Below, piece after piece: positions 1 through 10,774 of a stretch of 64,000 nucleotides of DNA; within the stretch, counting starts at the first letter, position 1; each line of letters begins with the position of its first letter. The translations under genes were made by a program, and so were the position numbers. This stretch comes from Perognathus longimembris pacificus. Its lineage: Eukaryota; Chordata; Mammalia; Rodentia; Heteromyidae. The notes beneath the pieces were generated by a model, which was given only the letters and a program-made list of their open reading frames with translations, did no database searches and was not told the origin of the DNA. The DNA lies in contig NC_063162.1 of the NCBI RefSeq assembly GCF_023159225.1, forward strand, positions 101,510,094-101,574,093, read 5' to 3'.

Positions 1-112
1 AAACAATGTATATTATTTTTAAATGTAGTTAAGTAGCCTAAATAAAAATAGCTCACACATTTGAAAGTGCCTCTGAGAAATGGGATGACAAATTAACTTT
101 CACTTTAAAGAA

Positions 113-334
113 GTCTGGGCTGTGCACCTGTGGCTCATGTCTATAATTCTTTCTAGCTACTCAGGAGGCTGATATCTGGGATAGAAGTTCAAGTCCATCC
201 AGGCAGACAAATCCAAAAGACTTATCGCCAATTAACTAGCAAAATGTGGAAGTGCTGGTGTGACTTGAGATAAAATGGAAGCTTTGAAGAGAAAAAAGCT
301 AATTATAAGGCTTTGAATATAAGTCCTAGTACTG
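113..334 (+). mobile_element. 7SL-Geo composite SINE, diverged
   Basis: The left arm is 7SL/B1-like (gtggctcatgtctataattc, then ctactcaggaggctgatatctg). The middle reads as a degraded ccaattaac-cagc segment. The right arm is the diverged Geo-type sequence ending near tcctagtactggc. It runs directly into a CA microsatellite instead of a plain A tail. Confidence 0.8.
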
Positions 335-336
335 GC

Positions 337-371
<35 letters not shown>

Positions 372-378
372 CACACAG
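335..378. repeat. (CA)n microsatellite at a SINE tail
   Basis: About 20 CA units with one interruption (caaacac). The tract starts exactly where the 3' tail of the preceding plus-strand SINE would be. Confidence 0.95.
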
Positions 379-1451
379 ACTCTAAATTTCTGTAGCATGT
401 CCTAGATTACAGGTATCCCCACATCTTTAGGTTTGGGAGACTAAGATTTTTCCCCATTTCTGTGTTTACTGGACTAGAATGTTTAGTGGGAAATCCCAAC
501 TTTCATCTTCAAGTTCAATGAGTTTAAGAAATCACAGACTTCAAAGAGACACTTTTTTTCAAGTCAAGGTCTTCAAAGTATTTCCTAAATATCCTATTTA
601 TTGCCCCACTTAGTTGAATGCCCATAAAACTTTTCTTTGTTCTACAATATTTTGTCCTATTTCAGTGGTTTCCTTTTTCGCTCCCATTTTCCTTCTTCAA
701 CTTAGTTACTCCATTGCACTTGTGAAAGGTTCCCAGGTGTATAATTCTCTTGGTAATCAGCATCCCTATGGGGGTAGATTGCTCTCTTTTTGCTTTCAGT
801 CTTCCTAGGGCAAATGTGTGCTTTATTTGAAGAACACTTTGCCATTTACCCTGCTTCAGGGTCATAGTATCTTTCGTTTGCTCAACTGTGTGGCCTGCTG
901 AATTTTGTTTAGTCTTTCCCTTGCTCAGAAACAAATTATACATGTACCAGAGCACAAGGGAATACTTGGAAACATTAGACATTATTTACCATTTGAAGAT
1001 AGACCTTTTGGCCTTTTTCAATTCTTTAATGTACAAGTTCTAGAAGTTGTAAAGACACACATAGGCAGGTTTATATAGCATACACAGAAATGGATGCTTG
1101 TTTTTGTTTTTTTCTTCACTAAATGTTTAGATCTTCCCATTTATTGCTTCTCATACATGAGAAGTCTGAGGTGTTATATTTTGACAGATGACTCAAAAAT
1201 AAGTAATATTTTTATTCACTCTTCTTTCTTAAGCACAAAGCCCACAGCTCCATTCATCTGCTCAAAGACTGGCTAGTTACCAGTGCCTGAGTCTCAGCAT
1301 CAAAACTTGTCAGAAACAAAAATCAAATTCTGTCCCTTCAGGATCCTCTCCATTGACTTTTGTGTTTCACTCCCTAAGTGGATTTGTTGTCAAGTCCTTT
1401 TGATTCTGTTTCCTGAGTGTCTTCTTTAGTATCTCCCGAATTCTATCTTAG
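379..1451. other. No gene or clear repeat seen
   Basis: AT-rich single-copy-looking DNA. The open frames at 614-808, 662-982 (minus) and 1094-1276 are short, have ordinary intergenic composition and resemble no protein I know. Confidence 0.6.
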
Positions 1452-1555
1452 ACAGCTTGGATGGACATAACAAAATGCACAGCTTGGCAACAGACATTTA
1501 TCCACAGCTTGGATGGACATAACAAAATGCACAGCTTGACAACAGACATTTATCC
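1452..1555. repeat. 52-bp tandem duplication
   Basis: Two adjacent 52-bp units, 1452-1503 and 1504-1555, both starting acagcttggatggacataac and ending acatttatcc. They differ at one base (cttggcaac against cttgacaac). The near-identity points to a recent duplication. Confidence 0.97.
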
Positions 1556-2397
1556 TCTCACCATTTTGGAGGGTGCAAGTTCAAGATCAGAGTGCCAGCA
1601 TGGTCATATTCTGATAAGACCTCTTCCTGGTTTGCAGAGGGTAATCTTCCTGCTGTATGTTTTCCTGGTGTATACAGGAGAGACGAAGAGTGAGAGTGAG
1701 TGTGGGAGAGAGGTGAAGGGGGAGGGAAGAAGGAGAGAGGTAGGGAGGAAAGGAGAGAAGGAGGAAGTGTGCTCTGGTGTCTCTTACTTCTCAGGCCCCC
1801 AGGCCAGCATGACTTATTTTAATCCCACCTTTTCTAAAAGTTTTATATCCAAAGACAGTCACATTGGGGTTAGTGCTTTAGTATATGATTTGGGGGCTGG
1901 GTGAGGGGGCGGAAAAAGTCAGTTCATAGCACTGTCTTAGAATGTCTTCATTTCTTCTCACTAGGATTTGTGCCTCCTAATTAACCCTTCTGTCTCCAGT
2001 CTCTCCCATGCCTAGTTGTACATTATTACTTGAGAATTTTTTTCTAGTTTTTTTTTTTGTTAAAAAGTAAATAAATAAAACCACCAAAGGCTTTCTGTTT
2101 CTTGGAGAATAAAAGCAAACCTCATAATCTTGAACTATGAAGACTTCCATTAATTAATTGCAACCAATTTCTTAGCTTTAGCTCAAAGATCCTATCATTT
2201 CATTTTATACCACAATCACATTTGCAATCACACTTAATCACACTTTATATTACAATCACACTTTAGAGGAAGCTCTGAAGAGTGTCTTTCAATTTCCTGC
2301 TTTCAAATCTTCCCTCATGACGTTTGCCCCTTTGGCAAAACCTCATCTGCCTTCTGCAATAAAAAATCCTACTTCCTGGACAAATGCCATCTCCTCA
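1556..2397. other. No gene; purine-rich stretch
   Basis: A G/A-rich strand bias runs about 1681-1768 (gagagtgag, gaaggag-type words). The 147-codon open frame at 1461-1904 spans the 52-bp duplication and this purine tract and is not a credible gene. The remainder is AT-rich unique DNA. Confidence 0.6.
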
Positions 2398-2459
2398 GCC
2401 AGGTGCCATTAGGTCACATCTGTAATCCTAGCTACATGGGAGGTGGAGAATCATCTTTT

Positions 2460-2756
2460 TATTATTATTTTTATTTATTTTAATTAATTAATTAATTTAT
2501 TTATTTATTTATTTTTGCCAGTCCTGGGGCTTAGACTCAGGGCCTGGGCACTGTCTCTGGCTGCTTCTTCTTCTTCTTCTTCTTCTTCTTCTTCTTCTTC
2601 TTCTTCTTCTTTTCTTTTGCTCAAGACTAGCACTCTGCCACTTGAGCCACAGCGCCACTTCTGGCCGTTTTCTGTGTATGTGGTGCTAGGGAATTGAACC
2701 CAGAGCTTCATGTATACCAGGCAAGCACTCTTGCCACTAGGCCATATCTCCAGCCC
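2460..2756 (-). mobile_element. IDL-Geo SINE with target-site duplication
   Basis: On the minus strand the ID-like half starts at 2756 (gggctggagatatggcctag) and the Geo half follows toward 2520. The A tail has become a TTTA-rich tract at 2460-2515 (plus strand). A 14-bp target duplication, gagaatcatctttt, flanks it at 2446-2459 and 2757-2770. An internal (TTC)n tract at 2564-2611 has expanded inside the Geo half where closely related copies read gcttctttttgctc. Confidence 0.92.
2564..2611. repeat. (TTC)n microsatellite inside a SINE
   Basis: About 16 TTC units within the Geo arm. They give rise to spurious poly-Ser and poly-Glu frames on the two strands. Confidence 0.95.
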
Positions 2757-2818
2757 GAGAATCATCTTTTGAGGCCAGCCATAAGAGAAAAAAAAAAGTT
2801 TGTGAGCCCCTTTCTCAA

Positions 2819-3000
2819 CTCATAGCTTAGCATAGTGGTATAAGTCTGTCATCCTAGTTAGGAAGCCTAAAACAGGCAGATTACAGTCAGGCCTGCTTAG
2901 ACAAGAAGTGAGACCCTCATCTTAAAAATAACTAGCACAAAATGGACTGAAGGCATGGTTCAAGTACACAAGGCCCTGAGCTCAAATGACAGTAATACTC
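2819..3000 (+). mobile_element. Older 7SL plus ID-like SINE
   Basis: A diverged 7SL-like arm (tagtggtataagtctgtcatc, gcctaaaacaggcagattac, gagaccctcatcttaaaaat) is joined to an ID-like arm (ggcatggttcaag, then aaggccctgagctcaaatg). It resembles B1-dID-type elements known from several rodent families. Confidence 0.7.
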
Positions 3001-5125
3001 CCCTACAAATCTCATCTCTTCTTGAATACTCTTATTCCTCTGGCCAGAAGTAACAGCTCCTTATTTTGTGTATTCTTTTGTACTCATATTATAACTTATC
3101 ATTTTTGTTTGTGGAGTTAGTCTATCTTTGGAAAATAGTCCAGATGAAATGAGTCATGGTCTTCCTTGACCATGGAATATAACAGGATCCTTACAGAACC
3201 TCACATCTAGCAGGCACCCAGTGCTTGTTGACAGAAACCAGGAATTGATTATTGGAAAGTATAGTATGTCTTGGTCAAATGGATATAAGAGAGTCTTTTA
3301 AGATAGCGATTCTCAAACTCAGATATCAATAAAATATTTTATTTAAAAAGATTTTGCTGTCATCTATTTAAAACCATTAATTTTGCTCAACTTTTTTTGT
3401 GGTATAAATAATAAGAAAAAGGAGGCCAAATATAGATTGAAAATGACATTTCCCATGTTTCCCAACTATGGAGTAGCAGAAACAGAATCAGTAGAATATG
3501 TATGGACTTTATTAATAAAAAAAGATGTATTTGTAGAAACCTCATCCTTTTCTCAGATATTGCCTGGTTACTGGGACAATACAAGACTCTGAAAGGAATT
3601 ATAACTCACTGAGGACTCCAGCACAGTTGAGACAAACTATGAAAGGTTTCCTCTTCTCAGAAATTTCTTATTCACCATGGATCCTAATAGAATAAGTCTG
3701 TAGTCTTAAAATGATTAGCAGAACCTAAAAAATAACCACATAGGAAAATGTAAACAGGTATTGAGTGATTCAAATAATTTCCTAGATTTCTCAGGTATCA
3801 TATCAAAGTAAGATCATGCAATATTTAGAATATCAAATATATCTGCTGCTTGTATATACTTGCGTATATCAGAAATTTAATGCTATGATGGTATTTCTAG
3901 TATTGTTCCTTCTTGATTCTGTTTTCCTTTGGAATTTCTTTGAAATGAGGACCTAAGTTCACAAGGTCTATAAGGTATGTGGAAGAATGGAAGAGATATA
4001 GAATGCCAGCAAAAGTATTGTTTTTACTGCAATATTACTTTACAATAATAGTACTTCGTTCTCAAAGCAGTGCAGCCTGACAACACTTATCTACGCATTT
4101 AAATAGAACCTGTCACTTAGAAAGAGCTGGGTGAAGCATGCCTTTTTTGGCATTAAGTCTTCCAGAGAGGATGGGAAACTACTGGGAAGAGAGTTGAAAC
4201 CTGAGTTTGTCATCAGTAAGAATAATAGTATGTCCAGGATGCTACTTCCTGGACCAATTTTCGTATTAAGATTAGATTTCCTATTTTTGGTGCACATCCC
4301 AGTGAATCAGAAATATTAATGCTGAGGGCTGCACTGAGCAAATGAATGAGAATAAACCTTGAACATTATTTGAAATATAACCATTTCCAGGATTAAAAAA
4401 ATATGGAGTTTCCTGTTTGACATGCATTAGGAACATTTCCTTTAATAGCTGCAGTAGCTCTTTGAGAAGGAACTCATCTCTGAAGTGAACATTATTTATG
4501 GTGCTTTGTCTGTGCAAGGTGCCACACTAGGAGTTGTGTTTATACAACGTGACAGGCTAGAGGTAAAATGCTAGCATTCTTATATTCAGGTTGGGAAGAT
4601 AAATATGAAGCATATAGGTAGGAAATAAAAATAGATTTAAAAATATGAAGAAATATAAACTGGCCTGAGATTATGAACTGGAAGACCTGAAATGAGGAGT
4701 GGTAAGTAGAAATACTTCCTCTTGGCGGATGGCTGGTATTGGGCATAAGCACTACCTCATTGGCTATTAAATAGAACATGAGGGTATTATCAGCCAGCAA
4801 GTATATGTTAGCAGAGATACTATTATGTAGATCCTTGGCTTAGATCCAAAGGTCTCCCCCTATAAGGAGTTGGCAAATATAGGTAGCCATTTTTCTTGGG
4901 CTCCCTCTCTGCAAACACATCTACAACCCCTGCCCCAGCCTCAAGGCTTCTGTCTGATCCTCCCAGCTGGTTTTATCGCATAATTGCAGGAATCTCTAAT
5001 TCTTAGGGGGAATGGGATACAGGTCAACAATAGTAGTAAAGAAAAAAGTATACTTGAAAATTTTGTTTTAGTCTTAAGTTGTCAATGCTTTATTCATAAG
5101 TATGTTTCATTTAAGACAATAAATA
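3001..5125. other. No gene or clear repeat seen
   Basis: About 2.1 kb of AT-rich DNA with only short open frames. 3383-3592 is open on both strands but has no recognisable product. A weak MIR-like feel near 4420-4520 was not strong enough to call. Confidence 0.55.
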
Positions 5126-5196
5126 TTATTTATCTCTGTCTATCTATTTATCATCTATCTATTTGTATGTCTATCTGTCTGTCTATCTGTATTTAG
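5126..5196. repeat. (TATC)n/(TCTG)n imperfect microsatellite
   Basis: Interrupted tctatctatttatcatc and ctgtctgtctatc words followed by a short gagagaga run. Confidence 0.85.
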
Positions 5197-5212
5197 AGAG
5201 AGAGAGGAGATT

Positions 5213-5381
5213 GAAGTTGGGTGTGATAGTGTGTGTCTCTAATCTCAGCCTGCAAAAGGCCAGATGGGGCTACATAGAGAGATCCTGTCTCAAGAAAGAA
5301 AGAAAAGAACAGAAAGAAGGAAAGGAAGGAAGGAAGGGAAGGAGGGAGGGAGGGAGGGAAGGAGGGAGGGAGGGAAGAAAC
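5213..5381 (+). mobile_element. B1-like fragment with expanded purine tail
   Basis: 5213-5290 reads as a shortened 7SL/B1 unit (ttgggtgtgatagtgtgtgt, tctaatctcagcctgc, gagagatcctgtctcaagaa). The tail at 5291-5381 has become a (GAAA)/(GGAA)/(GGGA)n tract. Confidence 0.75.
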
Positions 5382-5439
5382 ATTTGCAATTACATTTACC
5401 AAATAACAATAGTTTCCCTTTTATCATTACTATTATTAT

Positions 5440-5750
5440 TTTATTATTCATACTAGTACTAGTACTACCCCCAGAGTCTTACACTTGTAGATAGGTACTC
5501 TACCACTGAGCTTTTTTTTTGCTCTGGTTACTTTGAGATACGGTCTTAGTTTTCCCTGGGTCCAGGCCTAGACCACTGTCCACCATTTTATTATTCCCAT
5601 CCTAGCTGGCATGACAGGTGCAGGCTACTGTCTAGCTATTGGAAAGATTCTCTTGTACATGCCCAAAGAACTGGTTTTGAATTGCAATTCTCCTGTTCTC
5701 AGCCTTCCAAGTAGTTAGGATTACAGGCATGAGCCACTGACACTGGACTG
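5440..5750 (-). mobile_element. Three-part 7SL-7SL-ID SINE
   Basis: In plus-strand order there is an ID-like arm (acacttgtagataggtactc, taccactgagc), then two 7SL-like units: 5510-5640 (ggtccaggcctagaccactg, cctagctggcatgacaggtg) and 5655-5750 (agccttccaagtagttagga, ttacaggcatgagccactg). The element therefore reads 7SL, 7SL, ID on the minus strand. Confidence 0.7.
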
Positions 5751-5847
5751 TCTTTTCAATGAGCTTCTACTCATGTTTACAGTTTACACTTATTGTTAAC
5801 ATAAGAACCTAAATATAAATATCCCCAACTTGATTATTATTATATAT

Positions 5848-6083
5848 TCTATTTTTTTTCTGATCTTGGGACTTGAACTCTGGGCCTAGGTACTCCCTGA
5901 GCTTCTTTGTACTCAAGGCTAGTGCTCTACTACTTGAGCCACAGCACCACTTCTGGCCTTTTCTGAGTAGTTTATTATAAGAGTCTCACAGACTTTCCTT
6001 TCCTGTCTGGCTTTGAACCTCAATACTCAGATCTCAGCCTCTTGAGTAGCTAGGATTACAGTTGTGGCCATCAGCACCCAGCT
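5848..6083 (-). mobile_element. 7SL-Geo composite SINE
   Basis: A T-rich tail at 5848-5860 is followed by the Geo arm (gggacttgaactctgggcct, ctcaaggctagtgctctact, tgagccacagcaccacttct). Next come gagtctcacagactttcc and the 7SL-like arm ending ttgagtagctaggattacag. Confidence 0.9.
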
Positions 6084-7355
6084 TTATTATGATTTTTTAT
6101 TTCTATTCACCAGAGAATGTTTTTCCCTTAAAGCCTGACTGCACTATTTTGTATAAAATGATTCCTTAGCATCTCAAATTATTTCTCTGCTCTTGTATTA
6201 TACTCTTTGTTCACATCTGTCTCCTACTTATATCCTCTTTTTACGTTCTATTTTGGGGGGTTTCCTAAACAGAAGAACTCTATTAACCCTCTATTCTCTA
6301 CTGAAACCATCCAGAAAACTTGGCTAGTTGCCTTCCCACTCAAAACAAACAAAACAACAACAAAAACTTTCTAAATCCATCCATCTTTCTACAAACTTGG
6401 GCTCTAAACATCTGAAGCTATTGTTTTCATTAAGTACCAATACACTACAGAGAACTGTTAAATTCTCTCTCTTCTGTCTCTTGAACAAGATGGACATTGG
6501 TTGGGCATTCTCTTTTACTTATACTTTTAAATTCTGTTTAGTTCATTGGTATAAACTCATTGGTATGATTTGGGTCTACCCCCATCACTGTTCAGCTTTA
6601 AATGAACTTATCGCTAGGATTTTTAAATTTGTTTTCCATTAGTGATCTAATCCTTTTAAATTTAGAAATGTTAAATTTATAAAGATTAAAATGCTGTGTA
6701 TACTATGCTATGGTCCAGTTCTGACACCTGTTACAGTGACATGCTGTGCTGTTGTGGAAACAATAATAGTGGATAACTGTGGTGCTGCACTAAATCTGAA
6801 TACTAAAGACATCTCAAACTCACTCTTAAAGTTTGTATCCCCTTCCCTTTCTGGGTATCAGAAATAGACACTAGATTACCTCTGAGATTCCTTTCAGGTG
6901 TAGAGTCCAATGACTCTTACATCTTACAGAAATAATTCACAGCATATGTAACACATATTATGTAATACATGTATTATAATTTTATACTCTATAGGAAGTC
7001 AACTCCGCTCTCTCAATTTTCTCTTTATTTAACAGTGTTCCTATTTTTGTTTTCCTCCCATATCTTTTGGAAAAATCATATGAGTATGATTCAATGATAA
7101 TTTGTCCTTTCTCATTCTTTTCATAATTTCCCTTTTCTCAGCTGCACTCTCTCTATAGTTGTTTAGACTAAATCTAGACCTACATATTTGTTACCAAATT
7201 CAAAACAGAATCCATCTGCTCCTGTCATTCTTACAGTAATATTATTTTGTAGGGTACAACTTACATATGCTCTTTCCCTTATTTATACACAGTATTGCTT
7301 TCAAATCTGAAGTATAAGGTCTTTTTTTCTTTGTGTGTTATTTTCATTTGGTTTT
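6084..7355. other. No gene or clear repeat seen
   Basis: AT-rich unique-looking DNA. The 104-codon open frame at 6328-6642 begins in an A/C-rich tract and resembles no known protein. Confidence 0.6.
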
Positions 7356-7494
7356 TTGTTTCCTTTCTCTTTTTTGCAGGTCATGGGGCTTGAACTCTGG
7401 GTCTGGACTCTGTCCTTGAGTTTCTTTTCTTCAAGGCTAGTAATCTACCACTTGAGGGACAGCACTACTTCTGGCTTTTTCTGAGCATTTTGTT

Positions 7495-7545
<51 letters not shown>

Positions 7546-7876
7546 TTTTGCCAGTCGTGGACCTTGGACTCAGGGCCTGAGCACTGTCCCTGGCTTCTTT
7601 TTGCTCAAGGCTAGCACTCTGCTACTTGAACCACAGTGCCACTTCTGGCCATTTTCTATATATGTGGTGCTGGGGAATCCAACCCAGGGCTTCATGTATA
7701 CGAGACAAGCGCTCTTGCCACTAGGCCACATTCCCAGCCCCGAGCATTTTGTTTTATAAATTAGACATAAAAGTCTCATGGACTTTCCTGCCTAGGCTGG
7801 CTTTGAACCATTATCCTCAGATCTTAGCAGCCTGCGTAGCTAGGGTTACAGATGTAAGTCACTAGTGCCCAGCTTT
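7356..7876 (-). mobile_element. 7SL-Geo composite SINE, split by an IDL-Geo insertion
   Basis: The Geo arm is at 7370-7482 (gggcttgaactctgggtctg, accacttgagggacagcact). The 7SL-like arm is at 7757-7876 (gtctcatggactttcctgcc, gcgtagctagggttacag). The gap between them is filled by a later IDL-Geo copy. Confidence 0.88.
7498..7741 (-). mobile_element. IDL-Geo SINE with 15-bp target-site duplication
   Basis: The minus-strand ID half begins at 7741 (ggggctgggaatgtggccta) and the Geo half ends near 7552. The tail has become (TTTA)n at 7498-7550 on the plus strand. The sequence gagcattttgtttta is repeated exactly at 7483-7497 and 7742-7756. Divergence is low and both arms are complete. Confidence 0.94.
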
Positions 7877-8032
7877 AAAGCACAAGTTTTAAAAATAATA
7901 TTTTAAACAGTAATGGAGTTTATCAGACATATCTAAAGACAAGAAGTATAAAGAAAAACTAGAATTTTGTGTATTATCAATATCTAGAAATAACTGTTAA
8001 AAGAAATTGCAATTTTCTTTTAAATTTTAAAA

Positions 8033-8398
8033 TTTTTATTGTAAAGATGATGTACATAAACCAGGTAATGAGTACATATCCTTTTGAACCTCTTCCCTCA
8101 CTTTCTCTCAATTTTCCCTCTTGAACCCCTTTCCCCGGCCAATTTGTATAGTTCATCTTCAACATAGTATCTAGTATCACTGCTGAATTGGTTCACCCTG
8201 TAACCCACCATTTCTGTGCTTCCCCTTCCCCTCCCTAAATCAGATGAACTTACACACAAGACAAAGGTACAGAAGTAAGAACAGTAACAAAAGGGAATTG
8301 ACCTAGGGAAAAAAAAAGAGGGGGTGGGGGGTTGGAGAACTGAAAACAGTACAATAAAAAAACCTCTTATTTCCATATCTTGGAGTTCATTTGGATCA
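8033..8398 (-). mobile_element. Old L1 3' UTR fragment
   Basis: The minus strand matches the 3' UTR of the L1 copies elsewhere in the window. Shared landmarks are the ccatatcttggagttcattt block (compare 59,757 and 57,600), a G-rich block at 8,310-8,330, and a terminal stretch ending tacatcatctttacaat, also found in the plus-strand copy at 23.7 kb. No coding sequence remains. Confidence 0.65.
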
Positions 8399-9360
8399 TA
8401 TTATATATATATTATTTTCTCCTAATGCCTTGTGAAAACAAAACACACTACCCATACCATTTCTAATTCTTTCTTCTTTTTGTTGATGAAGTTTTACTGT
8501 TCCCAAACAGCAGATTTCTAATATCTAAAAAAAAACCTCTACTTTCACTGATTCTGCACAGAAAATTTTTGCTTATTAAGGTTTAATTAGCATTTTCCCA
8601 GGCAGTGTATTTTCAGTCTCTATTGTTATGCATATTGCAGAGGGTTGCATGAATATTCTTGCTTTATTTCAGGCTCTATCCATAAAGTATCAGCATTCTA
8701 ATCACATTTTTGTCTAGCATTTTCGTATATTTCACACAATGAGAAGGCAGCCCCAGAGGCTGTCTCTATTTTTAAAAGATGTATGCCTCATTGTATGGAC
8801 AACTGTCTCCTAACCCAAAATTTAGTTCTAGATCATTTTAGTCTTTCTGTGACTAATCTTAGAATGCTGGAAAGTCCAGCCTGTTGTTTTCTTTTAGTAG
8901 TGTAATTTTAGGCCTAAGGTATTTTCCTGTCATTTCCTACTGCTAGTCTTCACAAAAATTAAGGGATGAAAATCTGAGTCTAAATTCAAACACAATTGCT
9001 GCTATTCTGGAGAAAGCAGTGGTGTTGTGGATTTTATTTTTTCCCTTTTCCCCAGAATCAAACTGAGTAGATCTGCCAAAGCCTTATTCAACAGAAGGGG
9101 AATTATTTGCAAATGCAACGACAAGCCAAGCTGTTGCAGGAACTGTCGTTTGCTCGTGAACTTTACTATGCTTTCTCATTCTCAGACGTTTGCCTCTGCC
9201 ACTTAAAGCCCAGCTTCCCACCAGGAAAATAAATGTGGCATTGGCAGGAGTCCTATTCTTCCTATAACTCTGATAGTCTCTGGTCAGAGCTCCACTGTAA
9301 GGACAGGAGTCATTCTGCAGGAATCTTGCTGTCTGTCCTTCCTGCTTCTTGCCCATTTCT
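8399..9360. other. No gene seen; holds one copy of a 25-bp dispersed repeat
   Basis: AT-rich unique DNA. Positions 8789-8813 recur exactly at 10,478-10,502. The minus-strand open frame reaching 9572 gets most of its length from the adjacent low-complexity tract. Confidence 0.55.
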
Positions 9361-9546
9361 CTTTTCTTTTCTTTCCTTCCTTCCTCCCTCCCTCCCTCCC
9401 TCCCTTCTTTCCTTCCTTTCTTCCTTCCTTCCTTTCTTCCTTCCTTCCTTCCTCCCTTCCTTTCCTCCCTCCCTCCTTCCCTCCCTCCCTCCCTCCTTCC
9501 CTCCCTCCCTCCCTCCTTTCTTTCCCTCCTTCCCTCCCTTTTTCTT
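9361..9546. repeat. (CCTT)/(CCCT)n pyrimidine tract
   Basis: About 185 bp of almost pure C/T on the plus strand, directly before a minus-strand SINE, so it probably derives from that SINE's A-rich tail. The Glu/Lys/Gly and Pro/Ser/Leu frames here are spurious. Confidence 0.95.
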
Positions 9547-9554
9547 TCTCTGTT

Positions 9555-9790
9555 TCTTTTTTGTACCAGCATTGGAGCTTGAGCTCAGGAACTGAGCACT
9601 GTATCTTAGCTTTTTCGCTCAAGATGGGAGCTCTACCACTTAAGACACAATTCCACTTCTGAGATTTTGTGGTTTATTGGAAGTAAGAGTCTCAGACTTC
9701 CCTTTCTGACCTGGCTTCAAACGGTGATCCTCAGATTTCAGCCTCCTGAGTAGGAAGCATTACAGGCATAAGACACCAGCACTGAGCCTT
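9555..9790 (-). mobile_element. 7SL-Geo composite SINE
   Basis: Geo arm: ggagcttgagctcaggaact, cgctcaagatgggagctcta, taagacacaattccacttct. 7SL-like arm: gtgatcctcagatttcagcc, cctgagtaggaagcattaca. Several substitutions indicate an older copy. Confidence 0.87.
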
Positions 9791-10726
9791 CATCTTTTCC
9801 TTTTACTAGTAGTATTTAGTTATTCCTTTATCTACCTAAAGACCATTTTCTCCTTTATCTGGCTTACTGTGTGTCATTCATTAATACTATGTCATTTAAT
9901 ATGTAAATGCCAGTTTTCACCTTCCATCAACTTGCCTGCTCATTTCTTCTTCAGTTTCAGTGATTGTTTCTTGTGCCTGATTGGGTTCCCTCCTGCACCC
10001 TCCCCTCTCTGGTCTCTGCTGTCTCTACCTCATCATCTGATCATCTCATCAAGTTCACTACTGAACTTATACAGACCACAGACAAACTTTTAAATATCTA
10101 AAACTGTTTTTCTTTATTCCTCTAGAAACCATGACATTCTGTGCTCCAAATATGTTGATTTGGCCCCTCCCCAGATCTTTAGGATTTTGTTTTAGCCCAT
10201 CTTTAAAAAAGGTTTTAGTGATGCTGTATAAGAATGTTTTACAAGCAGGTAGGGTGGATTTTTTTTTTTAACTGAATACTTATTCTTGTTTGTTTGTGGT
10301 TTTTCCTATCTTTCTCTTTCCCTACTATATTTATCAACATTGTGTTGGGACAAACTACTCTAAACTTTCACAGTTTAATACAGCTAATACTTCCTATCTC
10401 TTGCTTTCTGTGGGTTTGGAGTTCACATGCAGCTTAGAGCAAATGTTCCCATTCTGGACTAAAGGCAAACTATTGTCCATTGTATGGACAACTGTCTCCT
10501 AATAAAATACTCTAGGGAAGTATGAAGCCTACATTGAGGCAGGAGGTCAGGCTAGTCCCAGGATGGCTCATGCCAAGGGTTGTTGGTCCTTTGTTCTCTT
10601 CCTAGGACAGCTTGAGTGTCCTTCCAACATGGCTACTGGTTTTCTCCAGAGCATGTGACCGAGAGAGAGCAAGGAGGAAGTCACATTTGCTTTTATAACC
10701 TAGTTTTAGAAGGGATAACCCATCTA

Positions 10727-10727
<1 letters not shown>
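9791..10727. other. No gene; second copy of the 25-bp dispersed repeat
   Basis: Unique AT-rich DNA. 10,478-10,502 is identical to 8,789-8,813. I saw no shared flanking sequence that would identify a repeat family. Confidence 0.55.

Positions 10728-10772
<45 letters not shown>
10728..10772. repeat. (TG)n microsatellite
   Basis: About 22 TG units. Unlike most dinucleotide tracts in this window it does not abut a recognisable SINE. Confidence 0.96.

Positions 10773-10774
<2 letters not shown>

Larger units (their letters stand above)
2398..2808 (+). mobile_element. 7SL-type SINE left arm, split by an IDL-Geo insertion
   Basis: 2398-2459 is a 7SL/B1-like arm (gccaggtgccattaggtcac, ctgtaatcctagctacatgg). 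It is interrupted after gagaatcatctttt and resumes at 2771 with gaggccagccataaga and an A run. The interruption is the minus-strand element at 2460-2756, so this copy is the older of the two. Confidence 0.85.

Noticed and set aside
1461..1904. 147-codon open frame
   Set aside because: Spans a 52-bp tandem duplication and a purine-rich tract; composition is not protein-like and nothing is recognised.
2505..2765. Poly-Glu/poly-Ser open frames
   Set aside because: Encoded by (TTC)n inside an IDL-Geo SINE.
7490..7759. 89-codon frame starting with repeated Phe-Ile-Tyr-Leu
   Set aside because: It is the (TTTA)n tail and body of an antisense IDL-Geo SINE.
9084..9622. Long overlapping open frames on both strands (up to 162 codons)
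   Set aside because: Most of the length is Glu/Lys/Gly or Pro/Ser/Leu encoded by the pyrimidine microsatellite at 9,361-9,546.
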